Assembly (NCBI GenBank): GCA_020091685.1
Contig: CM034607.1
Coordinates: 17,785,221-17,849,220 of the forward strand
Length of the DNA: 64,000 bases
Reading direction: 5' to 3'
Source: Lutjanus erythropterus
Taxonomy: Eukaryota > Chordata > Actinopteri > Lutjaniformes > Lutjanidae
Notes under the pieces: generated by a model
Seen by the model: only the letters and a program-made list of their open reading frames with translations
What the model was told of the DNA's origin: nothing
The model's database searches: none
In this document: positions 1-12,060 of the stretch, in pieces
Numbering within the stretch: the stretch's first letter is position 1
Layout: every line of letters begins with the position of its first letter
Position numbers and translations under genes: made by a program

Positions 1-1000
1 TTAATGGCACTAAATAACACTTTGTGTAGTGTTCAAAGCACCAAAACATACATTTGAAAAATTCAAAACCAGTACAGTTTCCCTTTACAAAAATCGTGAC
101 GTGGTAAATGGCCCTCATGCAAGAACCACTTGTACAAAAAGTGGTGCGTACAAGAACGTGTGGCATTCACCAATTTTCTTGTATTTTGAAATATCTTTAT
201 TTCAGTGACAGTCCAACCCTCAGGTAACACGGCATTAACAGCACTCGCTTTTCCCGTTTCTATACTTTCGCAGGTCTTTTAATTCCACTGCTGATGCTGT
301 TAAAATGACAGATTTGCCTTCATGGATCTCTGAAAGCAGGACGTCAAGCTCCAAACTCTTTAAGTTCTTTTTTCTCTTTGATGCCATTTTCATGAATGAG
401 CACTTCCTTACAGGACAGGACAGGGCAGGAAGCGCAGCCATACATGGTATTACTGAGGCGTTAATTATGCTAATTTAGAAGTCTCATGTATGTGTACTCA
501 AATACGCACAGGTGGGTAATTTGCATGATTATCAGTAATAAGAGCGTTTGCTGAATCTAATGTGGTATGTTCATATGAGCCTTTCATCCGAAAAAAAAAG
601 TAAGAGAAATTTAAGACAATACGAAAATGTCTTTTTCTGAGGCCCAATGTTCTTTCTGCAGCAGAATCTACTGGAACTACTCGACAATCTATCTGAACTA
701 CTTTCTTTTTTTACCAGAAAGAAAGTAGTTCCTACACGAGAATGCTCACAAAAAGATATGTGGATTATCTTGAGTAACCAGGTCATATTTTTTGGAAATA
801 GACACTAGTTTTGAATTTTTCAAATTTTATGTAGTTATTTATTTGGTGCTTTGAGCATCACAAGCTGAGTGCCATTTAGTCCCATTATATTGGAGAGAAA
901 GCAGACATCTCTAAGGCAGAAATCTCCAAAACTTTAGATTGATAAATAGCACTACAGCTGGAGACTCATGTCACCACCCATCCCTCTCCGCCACCTCCTC
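1..1000. mobile_element. fold-back element, family A copy 1 (cut by window edge)
   Basis: Bases 1-190 match the left arm of family A (caaagcaccaaaa, acatttgaaaaa, then a degenerate ctttccagaaatcatgac). Bases 700-960 match the right arm inverted (tagttcctac, tggattatcttgagtaacca, gtgctttgag). The arms bracket about 500 bp containing a small transposase-like relic. The outer left end is outside the window. Confidence 0.6.
235..384 (-). pseudogene. possible Myb/SANT-like transposon protein fragment
   Basis: The minus strand encodes ASKRKKNLKSLELDVLLSEI followed by a short open stretch. The pattern [KR]KxNxxxxELxVLLxEI resembles the first helix of the Myb/SANT-like domain found in NAIF1 and Harbinger-associated proteins. 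The frame ends soon after and the remaining helices are missing, so it is at most a relic. It lies between the arms of a fold-back element. Confidence 0.3.
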
Positions 1001-1231
1001 TGTAATAAAGGTGTAGAAAAGAGAAGAAGACCCTTCTTAATAAGAAATATATGATGATAGATTAACACTATTCAGCACTTTTGTTGTCAACAAGACAGCA
1101 CACACATGCACAATGTTGAGTCTAAGTGTTGAGTCCAGGATAAGATCCTGGAATAGGAGTTGTTGTTGCTTCCTGATCCAATATTAACAGTATCCCTGGA
1201 GACAGAGCCATGGGGGGCAGTGTATTAAACG

Positions 1232-1232
<1 letters not shown>

Positions 1233-1314
<82 letters not shown>
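1233..1314. repeat. (TG)n microsatellite
   Basis: About 41 uninterrupted TG units. The open frame read through it on the minus strand (poly Thr-His) is an artefact. The surrounding 1.0-2.1 kb shows no gene. Confidence 0.98.
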
Positions 1315-1317
<3 letters not shown>

Positions 1318-2099
1318 CCGCATATTGGATTCCATCAGTGCAACTATGGTAACTGCCTCTGAGACTGGCAGTGCCTCCCTCCTCTCTGTCAGAGTGATTT
1401 TTCACCATGACTTTCTTCCAGTCATTCATACAAAAGGTTTTACAAAAGAATTGATGCTTTTTTTTAATGCTTCACACTAACTCTCCATTTGACACAGAAA
1501 CACAGCTTCCACTGAGTCATGTCCTTTGTTTCTGTGAATTTTTTAACAATCAGAGATTTACCTTCAGCAAATACACACAAATAATAGACTACGTTGTTGG
1601 TTTCTAAGGCTGATTCCTTTTTTATATAATTTTAGGGTATTTTTAACCTTCATTAGACAGTGACAGTAGAGAGTTGACATGTGATGACATGCAATAGTCA
1701 GTGTAGGCCTTGAGATGTCTTCAAATGAATCAGTCTACTTGTGCCCCCTTATAAGTGGTTGCATATGTTTACCAGGTAAATCCAGTTAAACATAAGACTA
1801 TTTTTTTCTGATTTTATTGGAATAAGGTAAATGTTGAGGAATTAAAATGAGTAATTTACAAGAATAAAGCGATTATTGCAAGGCCCCTCAAATCTATCTC
1901 AAATTAATAACCTATATCCTTTAGGCTCACTACATTAGACTGTTTTTAGGTTAAAGAAAAAAAAATAAAATATTACATTTGAATATGTCAGCATGCATGT
2001 TCCTTGAATTTTACAAAACTTTTTGGCTGCTCCAAGGTGATGCAGATGCAATGCCAGCGTTGCTAGTTGTGCCAAGTAACTAATCAAATACCACCAGAC

Positions 2100-2565
2100 A
2101 ACCAGCAGTGGAAGGAGTACTGAGATCCTTTACAAAACTAAAAATATCACACTGTGAAAATATTCCACTACATGTCAAAGTCCTGCATTGAAAAACCTTA
2201 CTCAAGTAAAAGTATGCGAGTATTATCACCAAAGGGTTATGTTAAATGGTCCTATTCAGTGTTTTAATAGTATATTTTGGACTGATATTACTTCTGCATT
2301 AATGTTCATGTTGCCTTTGAAGACCATATTTGAAGATACATTCATATATTTCACTTGACAGGAAGGGTACGAAAAAAAAATGTCACTTAGTCACTAAAGC
2401 TGTCACATTAATATGGTGGAGTAAAATGTACAATATTTGTCTCTGAGATTTAGTGGGAAGTATAAAATGTAAATACTCAAGTAAGGTAGGCCTACAAGTA
2501 TTATAGCTAGTTTGTACTAGAGTACAGTTACAATACTTGAGTACTGTTCTTAGTTCAATATCACC
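2100..2565. mobile_element. interspersed repeat of the ACTCAAGTA type
   Basis: Starts with ggagtactgagatcctttac, carries internal ttactcaagtaaaagta, and ends with atacttgagtact. These ends match, in inverted orientation, other copies at 44.2-45.1, 46.12-46.26 and 47.99-48.23 kb. This non-coding teleost repeat usually ends in paired ACTCAAGTA motifs. Class not determined. Confidence 0.6.
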
Positions 2566-3007
2566 GCTAGGCTATAGACACCAGGAGGTGTTTTCTTTTT
2601 TTTATCATGTATGAGTACAGCTGCACCCTAAACGCAGCTATATCGTTTTTCTGAACACTTTTAACTAGCGACTCCTTGTCACTCACCTGAACTGGTCTCC
2701 TCATGAGTTTCAAGTCTTGTTAAACTAGCTAGCTAAAAGAGAAGAGTTGGAGTCAGCTCTTTCAAGAGCTTCTACAGCTATCTACCAGCCTTAAGTTTAC
2801 TCACAAGTGAAAACAACCGCTTTACTGTTGTTCTAAAGTAGATGACAATCACATGTTGATTCAAAGGTATGCTCCTCTGTAGATAGGCCACCCAGCGCAA
2901 AATATCCAGCCATTAAAACACTGTGTTTTGATGGCAAAATCGCTAGGCTTCCGGTAACTGTCTTCCTAACTGTCGTATCCAGAAGGGAACCCGAGACCCG
3001 CGAAAAA

Positions 3008-3261
3008 TCTCGCGAGATTGATCATTTTAACCCAAATTATGATTTTTCACCAGCCCACACCAAGTTTTTTCTGTTCCCAAATCTTCTGAGATTTTAAGCA
3101 TAGCGCTGCCACATTAGGAAACATAATTACCTTTATTAGCTTGAACAGCGAGAACAATGAAAGACAACGCGTTCAAATCCCGCGAGAGTTCCATAAATCC
3201 AGGGATCCTTTCTAGATACGACCCTTCCTAACCCTCCAACTTGACATGTATCCATAGCAAC
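3008..3261. promoter_or_regulatory. dclk3 promoter elements: TCTCGCGAGA palindrome and X-box-like site
   Basis: The palindrome TCTCGCGAGA at 3008-3017 is a known core motif of CpG-type vertebrate promoters. A second CGCGAGAG lies near 3180. GTATCCATAGCAAC at 3248-3261 fits the RFX X-box with one mismatch and lies about 155 bp before the proposed ATG, a usual distance for X-boxes in cilium genes. Motifs are seen directly; promoter activity and RFX control are inferred. Confidence 0.5.
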
Positions 3262-3414
3262 CACAGTAGCTACAGCAGGTCCGGTCATCTCACAGCGCAT
3301 CCCGTTATGTTTCCTGGAGGCTAACGGCTGAGGATACGAGAGCAGAAACTTATGGGGAAATAAAAGAAAATGGAAAAATAAGTTATTTAAGTTCATGTGT
3401 TGTTTTGGGAAGTC

Positions 3415-3829
3415 ATGACGCCCTCACAGAGAGCCCGGTACCATGGATGCGAGGCGGCTCGTAACGCTAAATGGAGAATTGCAGGTGAGCTGATGGTCGA
3501 ACTGTATTGATTGATTTCACTTAACTGCAACAACAATTTTTAAAAACAAGTAAAAGCCTTGCTTATTCTGCTGTAAACGAATCTGTCTTTAAACTGGAAT
3601 TCTAATAATCAAAATTTTAATTTCTTACTAATTAAAAAAATCTTGTGTATTATTTAGATATATATCGTATAATCTATATGGTACTTCTGTTATGTTTATA
3701 TATTTCTCTCATCTCAATAACCCACTGCTGTAACACAAGAATTTCCAAATTAGGGATCAATAAAGTACATCTATCTATCTATGTATCTATGTATCTATCT
3801 ATATATCTATCTATGTATCTATCTATCTA

Positions 3830-3860
<31 letters not shown>

Positions 3861-4203
3861 GAATTATCTGTCTATGTTAACTAGACCACAGAAAGACAGT
3901 GTGTCTTTCTTTTAAGATTCTGACTCTGTGTGAGCTGTGAAAATGTGTAATATTATGATTTAAGTGACAGTTATTACTATAAGAAGGGTCCTGAAATCTT
4001 TTTCCATCCCCCACCCCATCACACACAGTCAACACATACACACACAAAGACACTCAAAGAAGGTCCCACGATCCCCAAGAAAAGGCTGATTCATACTCTC
4101 TTGACCGGCCACAGCTGGCTCTTTATGAGATGTTTAAGCTGAAGGACATGGAGTTTTTCTCTGTCCGCTGTGAAAAGGCCTTTATTGTTAAGTGCGTGCC
4201 TGT

Positions 4204-4234
<31 letters not shown>

Positions 4235-7200
4235 CTGTTGCTCACTCTCGGGGGCCAGTGGTGTCTTGTTAAAAGGGGGAGCTGGTCATGTTAGAGGTAT
4301 AGGGGTCTTGTGTTTCGGTCTGTTGTTCTGCATCTGGAAACATAACAAAAAGCTAACCCCCGCTGACTGGACGGATAGCATCTCTCTGTCTCCCTCGGTG
4401 CCAGAAAGTGAAACGTCAAAGATGCTGTGTGTCTCTAATGCTTCATTAATCATGCAGATTCAGCTGAGTCCTAATCAGGTCAACCAAGCTTTTGTTAAGT
4501 TGTGTATGTGAACGTGTGTGTGGGTTTTCATGACTTAAGGAAGCCTAAATAATTCAGCCGGTGGGGCAAGGTGCTTGAAGAATCTCGAATGGCCCTTGCA
4601 CTCCATGTGATGGAAAACACTCAAATCTGATCAGCCGGATTTGTTTTCACACACACGCACACACACACTCACTCACACAGGGCGAGGAGATGGTGTTGTG
4701 TTACTTATGAGTTTTTCTTTGAGTCTAGAAGAAAACAATGGTGCTATGACGTCAGTGTTATTAAGTACACTTTCAATAATCCAACTCTCACTTTCTGTCT
4801 TCCAATCCTGTCCTCCTCTGTCCCTGCTTTAGCTCCTCCTGTCCCCCTGTTGAAGCGTGCTGGTGGGGCACCCCAGCCATGGCCGCTTCACCACCCACAT
4901 CCTACAGGACAGGCACACAGGTCCCACTTCCCTCCTCCTCCTCCACCACCACTTCCTCCCCACCTCCCTCTCTTCCACACCCGGCATGCAGAGGAGAGCG
5001 CCGAGAGGCCCCACCTGGTCACTATTGTCCGCCCTTGTGGTCAAAGCACATTACGCAAGGTGAACTCAATATTTACCACTTTTTGTAGCACTTTAAAGTA
5101 AGGCATCATTAATGAAGGGTTTATGAATTCATGAATTTAACATATAAATGCATTAATCTAGTGTACTAAGAGGAAAAGAGTCTAGGTCTGTGAAACACTT
5201 TCACTATTCTTGTTCTCTCAAGTTCAAATCAAACATCTTAATTTGACCCCAGCAATTTAAATCTACTTAAATGATGATGAATGGGGAAAACAGGAGCTCC
5301 TCTACATCAAGAAATTTACAGGTACAAAATCTGCATCTGCTAAATTCACTTAAATGAGACTGATGCTGCATTTTCCTTAAAATGTCAGTTTTAAATGTTA
5401 GGAACAAATTTGTTATTGAAAAGGACATTTGAAAACAAATCCATACTGTTTCAAATTTAACTAATCTGTGTTGCTTACTTTTGACTGGAAAAAATAAGAC
5501 CTTCCCCACTTATGAAACCACATAGTCAACGTATAGCAAGAAACAGGCCTGCTTTAGACCATCGAGCAGGCAAGGAAAAATGGAAGAAACCTCAGGGAGC
5601 GCCTCAGAGGAGGAATCCCCCCTCCCAGGATGGACAGACATGCAATAGATGTAGCGTGTACAGAGCAATACCTTAAGTAAGAAAGTTTAGTTTATTTGGT
5701 ATAGCATCTTCCACAGGGCAAGGCCACAAAGTGCTTCACAAAGTGCACTAAACCAAAAGTGGCAAACACCCCTTAGAACACAAAAATACAAACACTAGAC
5801 AGCACAAGGTGAGACAAGGGCCATTTTGAATCAGTAAGTCTTCAGCTGCTTTTTAAAGGCGTCAACACAGACTGCAAATTGTCCATAGGAACAACGTTTC
5901 ACCCTGTCAAAGCACTTCAAAAGCACAAATTGTTTTCAGCTAAGAGCGAGGGACAACCCGTAAGCCCTGGTCAGAAGACCTTAGCAGCCCACTGGTGATA
6001 TCAGGATGGAGCAAGTCAGAGATATTCTCAGGAGCCTGACGATACAGGATTCTATATGTGAAAATAAGACCCTTAAAATGAATCCTGAGCTTGAGGGGAG
6101 GTCAGTGTAAAGAATATAAGATGGGTGTGATGTGAGTTGTCTTGTTGGACCTGGTCAACAGACTTGCAGCAGCCTTCTGGATCAGTTGTAAGCGGTTCAA
6201 AGATTACTTGCTGAGGCAGGTGAACAGAGAATTGCAAGTCTAGCTGGGATGATTTAAAAGAGTTAATGATCATTTCTAGCTCAGCATGTGATACAACAAA
6301 TCTGAGTTTAGCAATGTTTCTAAAATGGAATAGTGACTGAATTGATTTTACTTACAGTTAAAATAATTCAAACTTCACTGACTCCACTCTATACAGATGT
6401 TTAAACTGGAATGGCAGTAATAAATAGCTGAGAGTAATTTACATGGTAAAGAATTACATAACTTAAGTTATATAACTGTCACCGTTGTCTCTCTGTCTTT
6501 TAGGTAACTGTTCTGTTGAACCGTAGAGGTGTGGTGTCCTTCGAGCAACTGCTATTGGATATCTCTGAGGCACTGGGGTTTCCTCGTTGGCACAGAGCCA
6601 GAGTCACACGCCTGTATACGACCCACGCACGAGAGGTGAGGTTCACCCGCACAAGCCACATTAACCTGTTAGGGAGCCCTGAGGCAAACATGGCCTGATG
6701 GGTTCTCAAAATCAAATAAAAATCAAACCAAACTATATAACAAAGTACAGTACAGCACTGTACCATCAGTGTCAGCTTGTTGATGTAAATCTTATTAAAG
6801 CAAATTCTTCCTGATACTGACGGTATTTTGTTGGCTCTGTGTTCTCTTTCTTTGTTACTTTGGCAACCATGTTTTCAACTGTGTTACAGCTACATTTAAA
6901 CCACACATCCATTTTCTTCTTGATTTTTTTTTCATTTTTTTTTTTCTATACCAGTACCCCCATTAAAGAAACACTGTACTAGGTAATTCTAAACATGGAA
7001 AGGGCCTTATGAAATTGTCTTGTAATGCAGACCTGGTTCCAGAGTCTGTCATAATTTCTCATGCTTTTTCTTTTTCTTCACAGGTGAAAGGAGTATGTGA
7101 TTTCTTCCGTGGCGAGGTGGCCTTCCTGGCGCTGGGGAAGGCTCGTCCAGAGCTGAGCAGTGTGCAGGAAGCCCTGGAGGAGCTGTTTCCAGATCATTCA

Positions 7201-10200
7201 CATTACCGGACTGGTGCTCTACGGGCCTGGGAGAAGAGACTTCGTCCAGTGCCAGATAAAGCAGCTAAGGCAGACAGTGGATACAGTGAGGGGACAGATG
7301 GCAGCGAGACACACGCTAACCCAGAGACACACCAGGACACAAATACACATGTCAAAAATCATACTAACACACACACAGTTTCACAGTCACCTCACCATTC
7401 AGACACACATCAGCCTGGGAATTATAACTCAGATGCTCAGAAGTATCATAAAAAGAACTCATGCAGAAAACCTGCTCACCAGCCCAACCACCTGCAGAGA
7501 CTGCGTGTGAGGGTCGGGGTCAGAGAGCGACAGCCTTCTGTAATTGGTCCATTTAAACATGAGGAAGATGTCAGAGAAGCAGACGTACCCTCTCCTACAC
7601 TGTGTGAAAACTGCTTAGCAAGGAGAGTTAAAAATCAGGGTCCAGAGCGGATCAACCCACTGTCAGGGAAGGTCCCACTTCCGCCAGTAGCGAGGAAGCA
7701 AAAAGAAAGATCTGACAGAGAACAGGAAGTGAGAAAAGCGTACCTTCATAGTAGCCCCCCACCTCCTCAGCCAATCAGCAGAGAGGAAGAGGAGATGAAT
7801 GTTCCCCAGTTGCAACTTTCTGATCCACCTCCAAATGTGGGTCATGCACATGAGGACATACAGCAGAGGACAACCTGTGACCTCCCCTCAGACGGCAGTG
7901 ATGTCACCCTGGCAGACATTGAGCGTTGCTATGACATTGGACGTGTGGTCGGAGATGGCAACTTTGCGGTAGTGCGAGAGTGCCGCCGTCGTGACAATGG
8001 ACAAACCCTCGCCATGAAAATTGTTGAACGCTCCAAGCTAATTGGTCGAGAGCACATGATGCAGAACGAGCTGAGTCTTCTGGGTAGCCTCTGTCACCCT
8101 CGGATAGTGCGGCTGTTTGCGCACCACCACACACACACCCACTCCTACCTGGTGATGGAGCTGGTGAGCGGAGGGGATCTGTTTGAGGCCATCAGTGAGA
8201 GGGGGAAGTTTTCAGAGCCAGAGGCTGGACTGATGGTGTCAGATGTGAGTGAAGCACTAAATTACATCCACTGCAAGAGTATCGTCCACCGAGACCTCAA
8301 ACCAGAAAACCTACTGGTGAGTATCAGTGAGTGTGAGATCAGAATTATGGATTTGTACCAATCAATGTTATATGACCCAAATAAAAACAGTAGACTTGAA
8401 GTACCCTTCCATTATTTATTATGGTAATGTGGTAAGTAACATATGAAAAATGCTGTTAATGCAGTCTATATAACAAGGGGGTTTATGTCAAAAGTATCAG
8501 TGTCAGTTTAACTAGCTAGTTTCATAACAGCACACAGATACAATCTTGTTAAGGAAAATCAAGTCCTCATCGTTTTTCAGGGAGACGTAGCCTTTTATTG
8601 GATGTTTTGCCTGGAAAAACACAGAATTTCTTGATTAGTTATGTGGTTTCAGCCAGCAGCCAGTTAATTAAGCAAAGTTAGTTGTGTAGCAAGAACCCAA
8701 CAATAAGCAACACAACTTGGCTACTCTATGCCATGTATGTGGAGCTAGCAGTAATCACATAATAAGTGGCTGTGAACATATGAACGTGTCGGGAAGTGTT
8801 GCTCCTAAAGGTGATGCTTGTTCGTCTTATGGCTGCTGCCTATGCCATGTGAGACTTGCTTTTTATTTTGGAGAGTTACATCTCACCCGGTCAGCATCAC
8901 GTTTCCCACGCGGTTAAGTTATGGCAAATGATAATACAGCAAGTGTTCACCATTCCACTGTGTTTTTAAATTGAGTAGGATATGAACACCATCGCAACGT
9001 CTACCTCCACAACAACTTCTTCTATTCGGCCTCTAGCTTCTGCGCCTTAAAATCCCATAATGCCTTGCATTTCTCACTGCAGGTCATGTCACAATTCCAT
9101 TCTCTAGAATATGGCAGAAATGGGATATAATATTAACAGTTATGTTTTCATCAGTGTATAATCACCTGAAAATAAGAATCATTATTTTGTTATGGTAAAA
9201 TGGGCTTTTATTTAAACAGCAAATCTCACCTAAAATTACGAAAGATTCTTTACTCTTTATTGTTCCTTGGTTAATGGTGTAATTTTATGTGACAACAGTC
9301 AGGATGTATTCACTGACCTTTTATTCATCTTCTGTCAAGACTCCTTTGTCTCCATACTTTGTCTGGCCTTACATGTCACACTGTGATGTTGTCAGACTAG
9401 CAAAAAAAAACAAAAAACAAAAAAAACAGCGACAAATATGGTGGTGTCCTTGGAGTCAATTTGAATTTTAAAAATATAGGCTCAGCTTTACCTCAGTGCA
9501 TGATTCTGTTTCCATCTGTATCTTGTTTTTCTTGTTTTCTCTCAGATAGAGTGTGTAGCTGCAGGCATCTGTAGGCTGAAACTGGGAGATTTTGGTCTCG
9601 CTATGGTTGTGACTGAACCAGTCTTCACCATATGTGGCACACCCACATATGTCGCCCCAGAGATTCTCTGTGAGACAGGTTAGTGCTTTTTACTGCTGTA
9701 TAAATCACTGTATACATCCACTTTTACTTTTAAATCTGCCTTTGCATCACTTGACTGGAATATATTACAGAAAAAAAACCTCTGTGAACTCTTCTCTGAA
9801 TGCTTTTAAATGTATTTTGAAAGATCTGCAAACAGAATAGTTGGGGTGTGAGCGCTTCAACTGATATAAACTCTTGGTTTTTGGGATGTTTTTGTAGTAC
9901 TTGTGTTGTTTTATATCTGTTTAAATTTACTTGTTCTTATTTTGTATGGTTGCCTTATGTCAGTGGGACCCTGGTTAAATAAAGATTAAATAAAGCTAAA
10001 TATGAGTAGTGATTCTTATTTTAAAACTCTTCCTAAAGTCGTACTGAATTTAGTAATATTTTCTAAAATAACTGTGGTTTGACCCAACAGGTTATGGTGT
10101 TGCAGTGGATGTATGGGCTCTAGGTGTTATTCTCTATATCTTGCTGTGTGGATTTCCCCCATTTCGCAGTCGGGATCGAGACCAGGAAGAGCTGTTTCAG

Positions 10201-10965
10201 CTAATAAAACAGGGACAACTCCACTTCCTGTCCCCCTACTGGGACCCCATCTCAGAAGGTGACGATTATGGAAAGCAAAAGTGTGCTACAGCAAATGCAT
10301 ACAAACAAAAATAAATTATATATTTCTTATTCTGTTGTGTGTGTTTGTGTGCAGAAGCCAGAGGCCTTGTTAGAGCTCTGCTTCAGGCAGACCCCACAGT
10401 GAGGCTGACAGCAGAGCAGACCTCGCTGCATCCCTGGGTGAAGGCTATGACTTCAGTCTGCAGGCAGAGGGCGCTCACAGACAAAGATCAGAGGAACACA
10501 GCAGATACAGATGGAGCAGAACTAGTCCAGAGACCAACTCAGATCAATGCAGCAGAAACAATACCAGACAAAACACCAGGACACACCGGCAGTGGAGCGG
10601 AAAACAGACAGAAAGAGCTCAGCATACATGATGAAAGACAAACTGAGATGAATACAGGAAGAAGACAAGATGAGGATGAACCATCACATCAACAACCAGA
10701 AATAACAAGTACAGTTCACACCAAATCTCCACAGCTCAACATGCAGACACCTTCAGAGGCCACACCTGGTCCACAGAGACCAGAGTGCCCCTCTTCAGAC
10801 TCACCCAGCAGGCAAGAAGTACAGGATCCAGGTCTCACCCTGTCAAACACAGACTGTGATCCTGGCGGCCCAACCAGCCAGAGTATTGAACTTGTTGACC
10901 CCTCTGCCCAAACGGAGCCTCCATCCCAGATTAACACTGGAGTAGATGATTCTGGAGAAAGATAG
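3415..10965 (+). CDS. dclk3: dclk3: doublecortin-like kinase 3
   Basis: Seven exons join in frame: 3415-3484, 4833-5059, 6504-6635, 7084-8316, 9546-9678, 10091-10258, 10355-10965; 857 aa. Residues 83-172 form one doublecortin domain ([25 protein letters not shown]), which in this family binds microtubules. Residues 173-425 are a low-complexity linker. The CaMK-type Ser/Thr kinase domain spans about 426-690: Gly loop GDGNF, Lys455 in [12 protein letters not shown] with Asp547, DFG with Asp569, then [11 protein letters not shown]. All catalytic residues are present, so an active kinase is expected. A Thr/Gln/Glu-rich tail of about 165 residues follows. Order and motifs match mammalian DCLK3. 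The start at 3415 was chosen because exon 2 has no in-frame ATG and needs a phase-1 donor, which this frame supplies (23 codons plus one base). The better-context ATG at 3443 reads into a stop after splicing. Exon 1 is the least certain part; exons 2-7 are firm. Confidence 0.93.
3769..3861. repeat. compound (CTAT)n-(CTGT)n microsatellite
   Basis: About 93 bp of CTAT/GTAT units changing to seven or more CTGT units, in dclk3 intron 1. A (GT)n run follows at about 4205-4233. Confidence 0.95.
4029..4191 (+). other. unexplained exon-like open block in dclk3 intron 1
   Basis: A pyrimidine-rich tract ending in cacacag at 4028 is followed by 163 bases open in the frame set by the phase-1 donor of exon 1. 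The frame encodes a non-repetitive peptide with [20 protein letters not shown] and then [15 protein letters not shown] possible donor (AA|gtgcgt) follows at 4192. Its exit phase (2) does not fit dclk3 exon 2, which needs phase 1. It could be an alternative or poison exon, an exon of another small gene sharing the promoter, or chance. I do not recognise the peptide. Confidence 0.3.
5560..6335. mobile_element. teleost interspersed repeats in dclk3 intron 2
   Basis: 5560-5680 (gaagaaacctcagggag, cctcccaggatggacagac, gcaatagatgtagcgtgta) and 5690-6335 (aagtgcttcacaaagtgc; agtgtaaagaatataagatg; gcagcagccttctggatcag) are blocks I recognise as recurrent in teleost genomes. The second looks like a LINE or DNA-element untranslated region. 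No coding capacity. Class not assignable by eye. The rest of the intron shows no feature. Confidence 0.55.
8320..9540. other. dclk3 intron 4, no gene; one repeat block
   Basis: No coding signal. 9105-9235 (gaaatgggatataatatta, gtgtataatcacctgaaaat) matches 46,695-46,800 and so is an interspersed repeat. 8.6-9.07 kb is unexplained single-copy-looking sequence. Confidence 0.5.
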
Positions 10966-11040
10966 TTGATTGTTGAGTCTCACACCCCAGTCGTCAAGTA
11001 TTGATGCTTTGGGTTGTGTCGATTGTTAAGTCTCAAGGAT
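10957..11040. repeat. interspersed repeat overlapping the dclk3 stop codon
   Basis: GAAAGATAGTTGATT at 10957-10971 recurs exactly at 43559-43573. Similarity continues on both copies through ttgagtctca and atcaa(a/g)tactgatgct-like sequence for about 60 bp. The dclk3 stop TAG (10963-10965) is inside the shared block. Confidence 0.6.
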
Positions 11041-11789
11041 TCTCATTTCCATGTCTCCTGTTCATTGTCACTGACAAAAAATGTTTAAACTACCCTTTGT
11101 TGATCTGTAATGAGCAAGCTAACAACTGATGTAGTTTTTTGGGGTTTTTGAAAACAAAGATTTCCTCTGCACTGAGCTGTGCAGCAGTGCCTACATTTAC
11201 CAGAATGCATTACAGGTGAGCATGTGACATCCACATCCCTGTTGCCGTGTAATCACCACCATAGCCTATAGCTATTACTTTGTTGGCCAAAACATAGTGT
11301 TAGGTGACAAAAATACTTATCTAACATGCCCTCAGGCTACCCAGAGGTGGAGACTAGAAATCCAAGCTGAAATAGCCTGTAGTTATTCCTTGCATTTAGT
11401 GACATCACTGGAGACCAGATTTTGCAGCAGGAGAGCCCTACTATAACAGCACTTGGGAATTTATTGCTTCGATTGACTATATATACCATCAACACTGACA
11501 TCACTGACAGACCTCCACATGAAAAATGCAGAATATTCCTTTTAAGACACAAACAAAACAGCCAACAAAGGTCACCTCCTGGCAGGTCACTCAAGGCACC
11601 ACCGCCCATCCCCCTCCCCAGCAGCAGCTTCTTCATCTCACTCTCTCCATCAGCAGAACTTCACCTCTCCCCTGAACCAACCCACCACAACCACCAACCA
11701 AAACCACCGAGCCGAAAAAACCATGATGAGCTGAATGTTCACACCACCCTCACCCACCCACCCACACAGTCTTGACCTCACTGTCAATC

Positions 11790-12060
11790 TACTGTTTAAC
11801 CGTGTGATTAGATCAGACTCATCACTTTCATTGTTCCGGACAATACCGCTGATTTCTCGGCAGCTGAAACCTTGAATGACCTGCAGATGATGCGATTTAC
11901 TCTCTTGGCATTGAATAGGGTCTGATTAATGAGGCGAGACAAATCTCATAAATGTGTGTAATCCATGTATCCTGCAATCATAAACGCATCATGAGATGTT
12001 ATGCAATGACCCAGCTATGTGTCCGCCTAGGATTACAAGAGGGGGATGGAGTGGCAAATA
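11790..12060. promoter_or_regulatory. candidate conserved non-coding element 3' of dclk3
   Basis: A complex, non-repetitive stretch rich in homeodomain/PBX-like sites (GTGATTAGATCA, TCTGATTAATGAG, CATAAATG). It also has an inverted pair of SOX-like cores, ATTGT-TCCGG-ACAAT, at 11830-11844. No open frame of note. A call from composition only; conservation needs a cross-species alignment. Confidence 0.3.

Noticed and set aside
1184-1429. Open frame through a TG repeat on the minus strand
   Set aside because: The peptide is a Thr-His run made by the microsatellite. The same applies to frames over 24660-24716 and 61435-61693.
3443-3484. ATG at 3443 in strong context ([14 protein letters not shown]) as the dclk3 start
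   Set aside because: Its frame leaves exon 1 in phase 0 and meets a stop a few codons into exon 2. The 3415 frame leaves in phase 1 and joins the doublecortin frame.
7160-7510. Overlapping plus-strand frame within dclk3 exon 4
   Set aside because: It is a shifted shadow of the kinase gene's linker; the true frame carries the doublecortin and kinase motifs.
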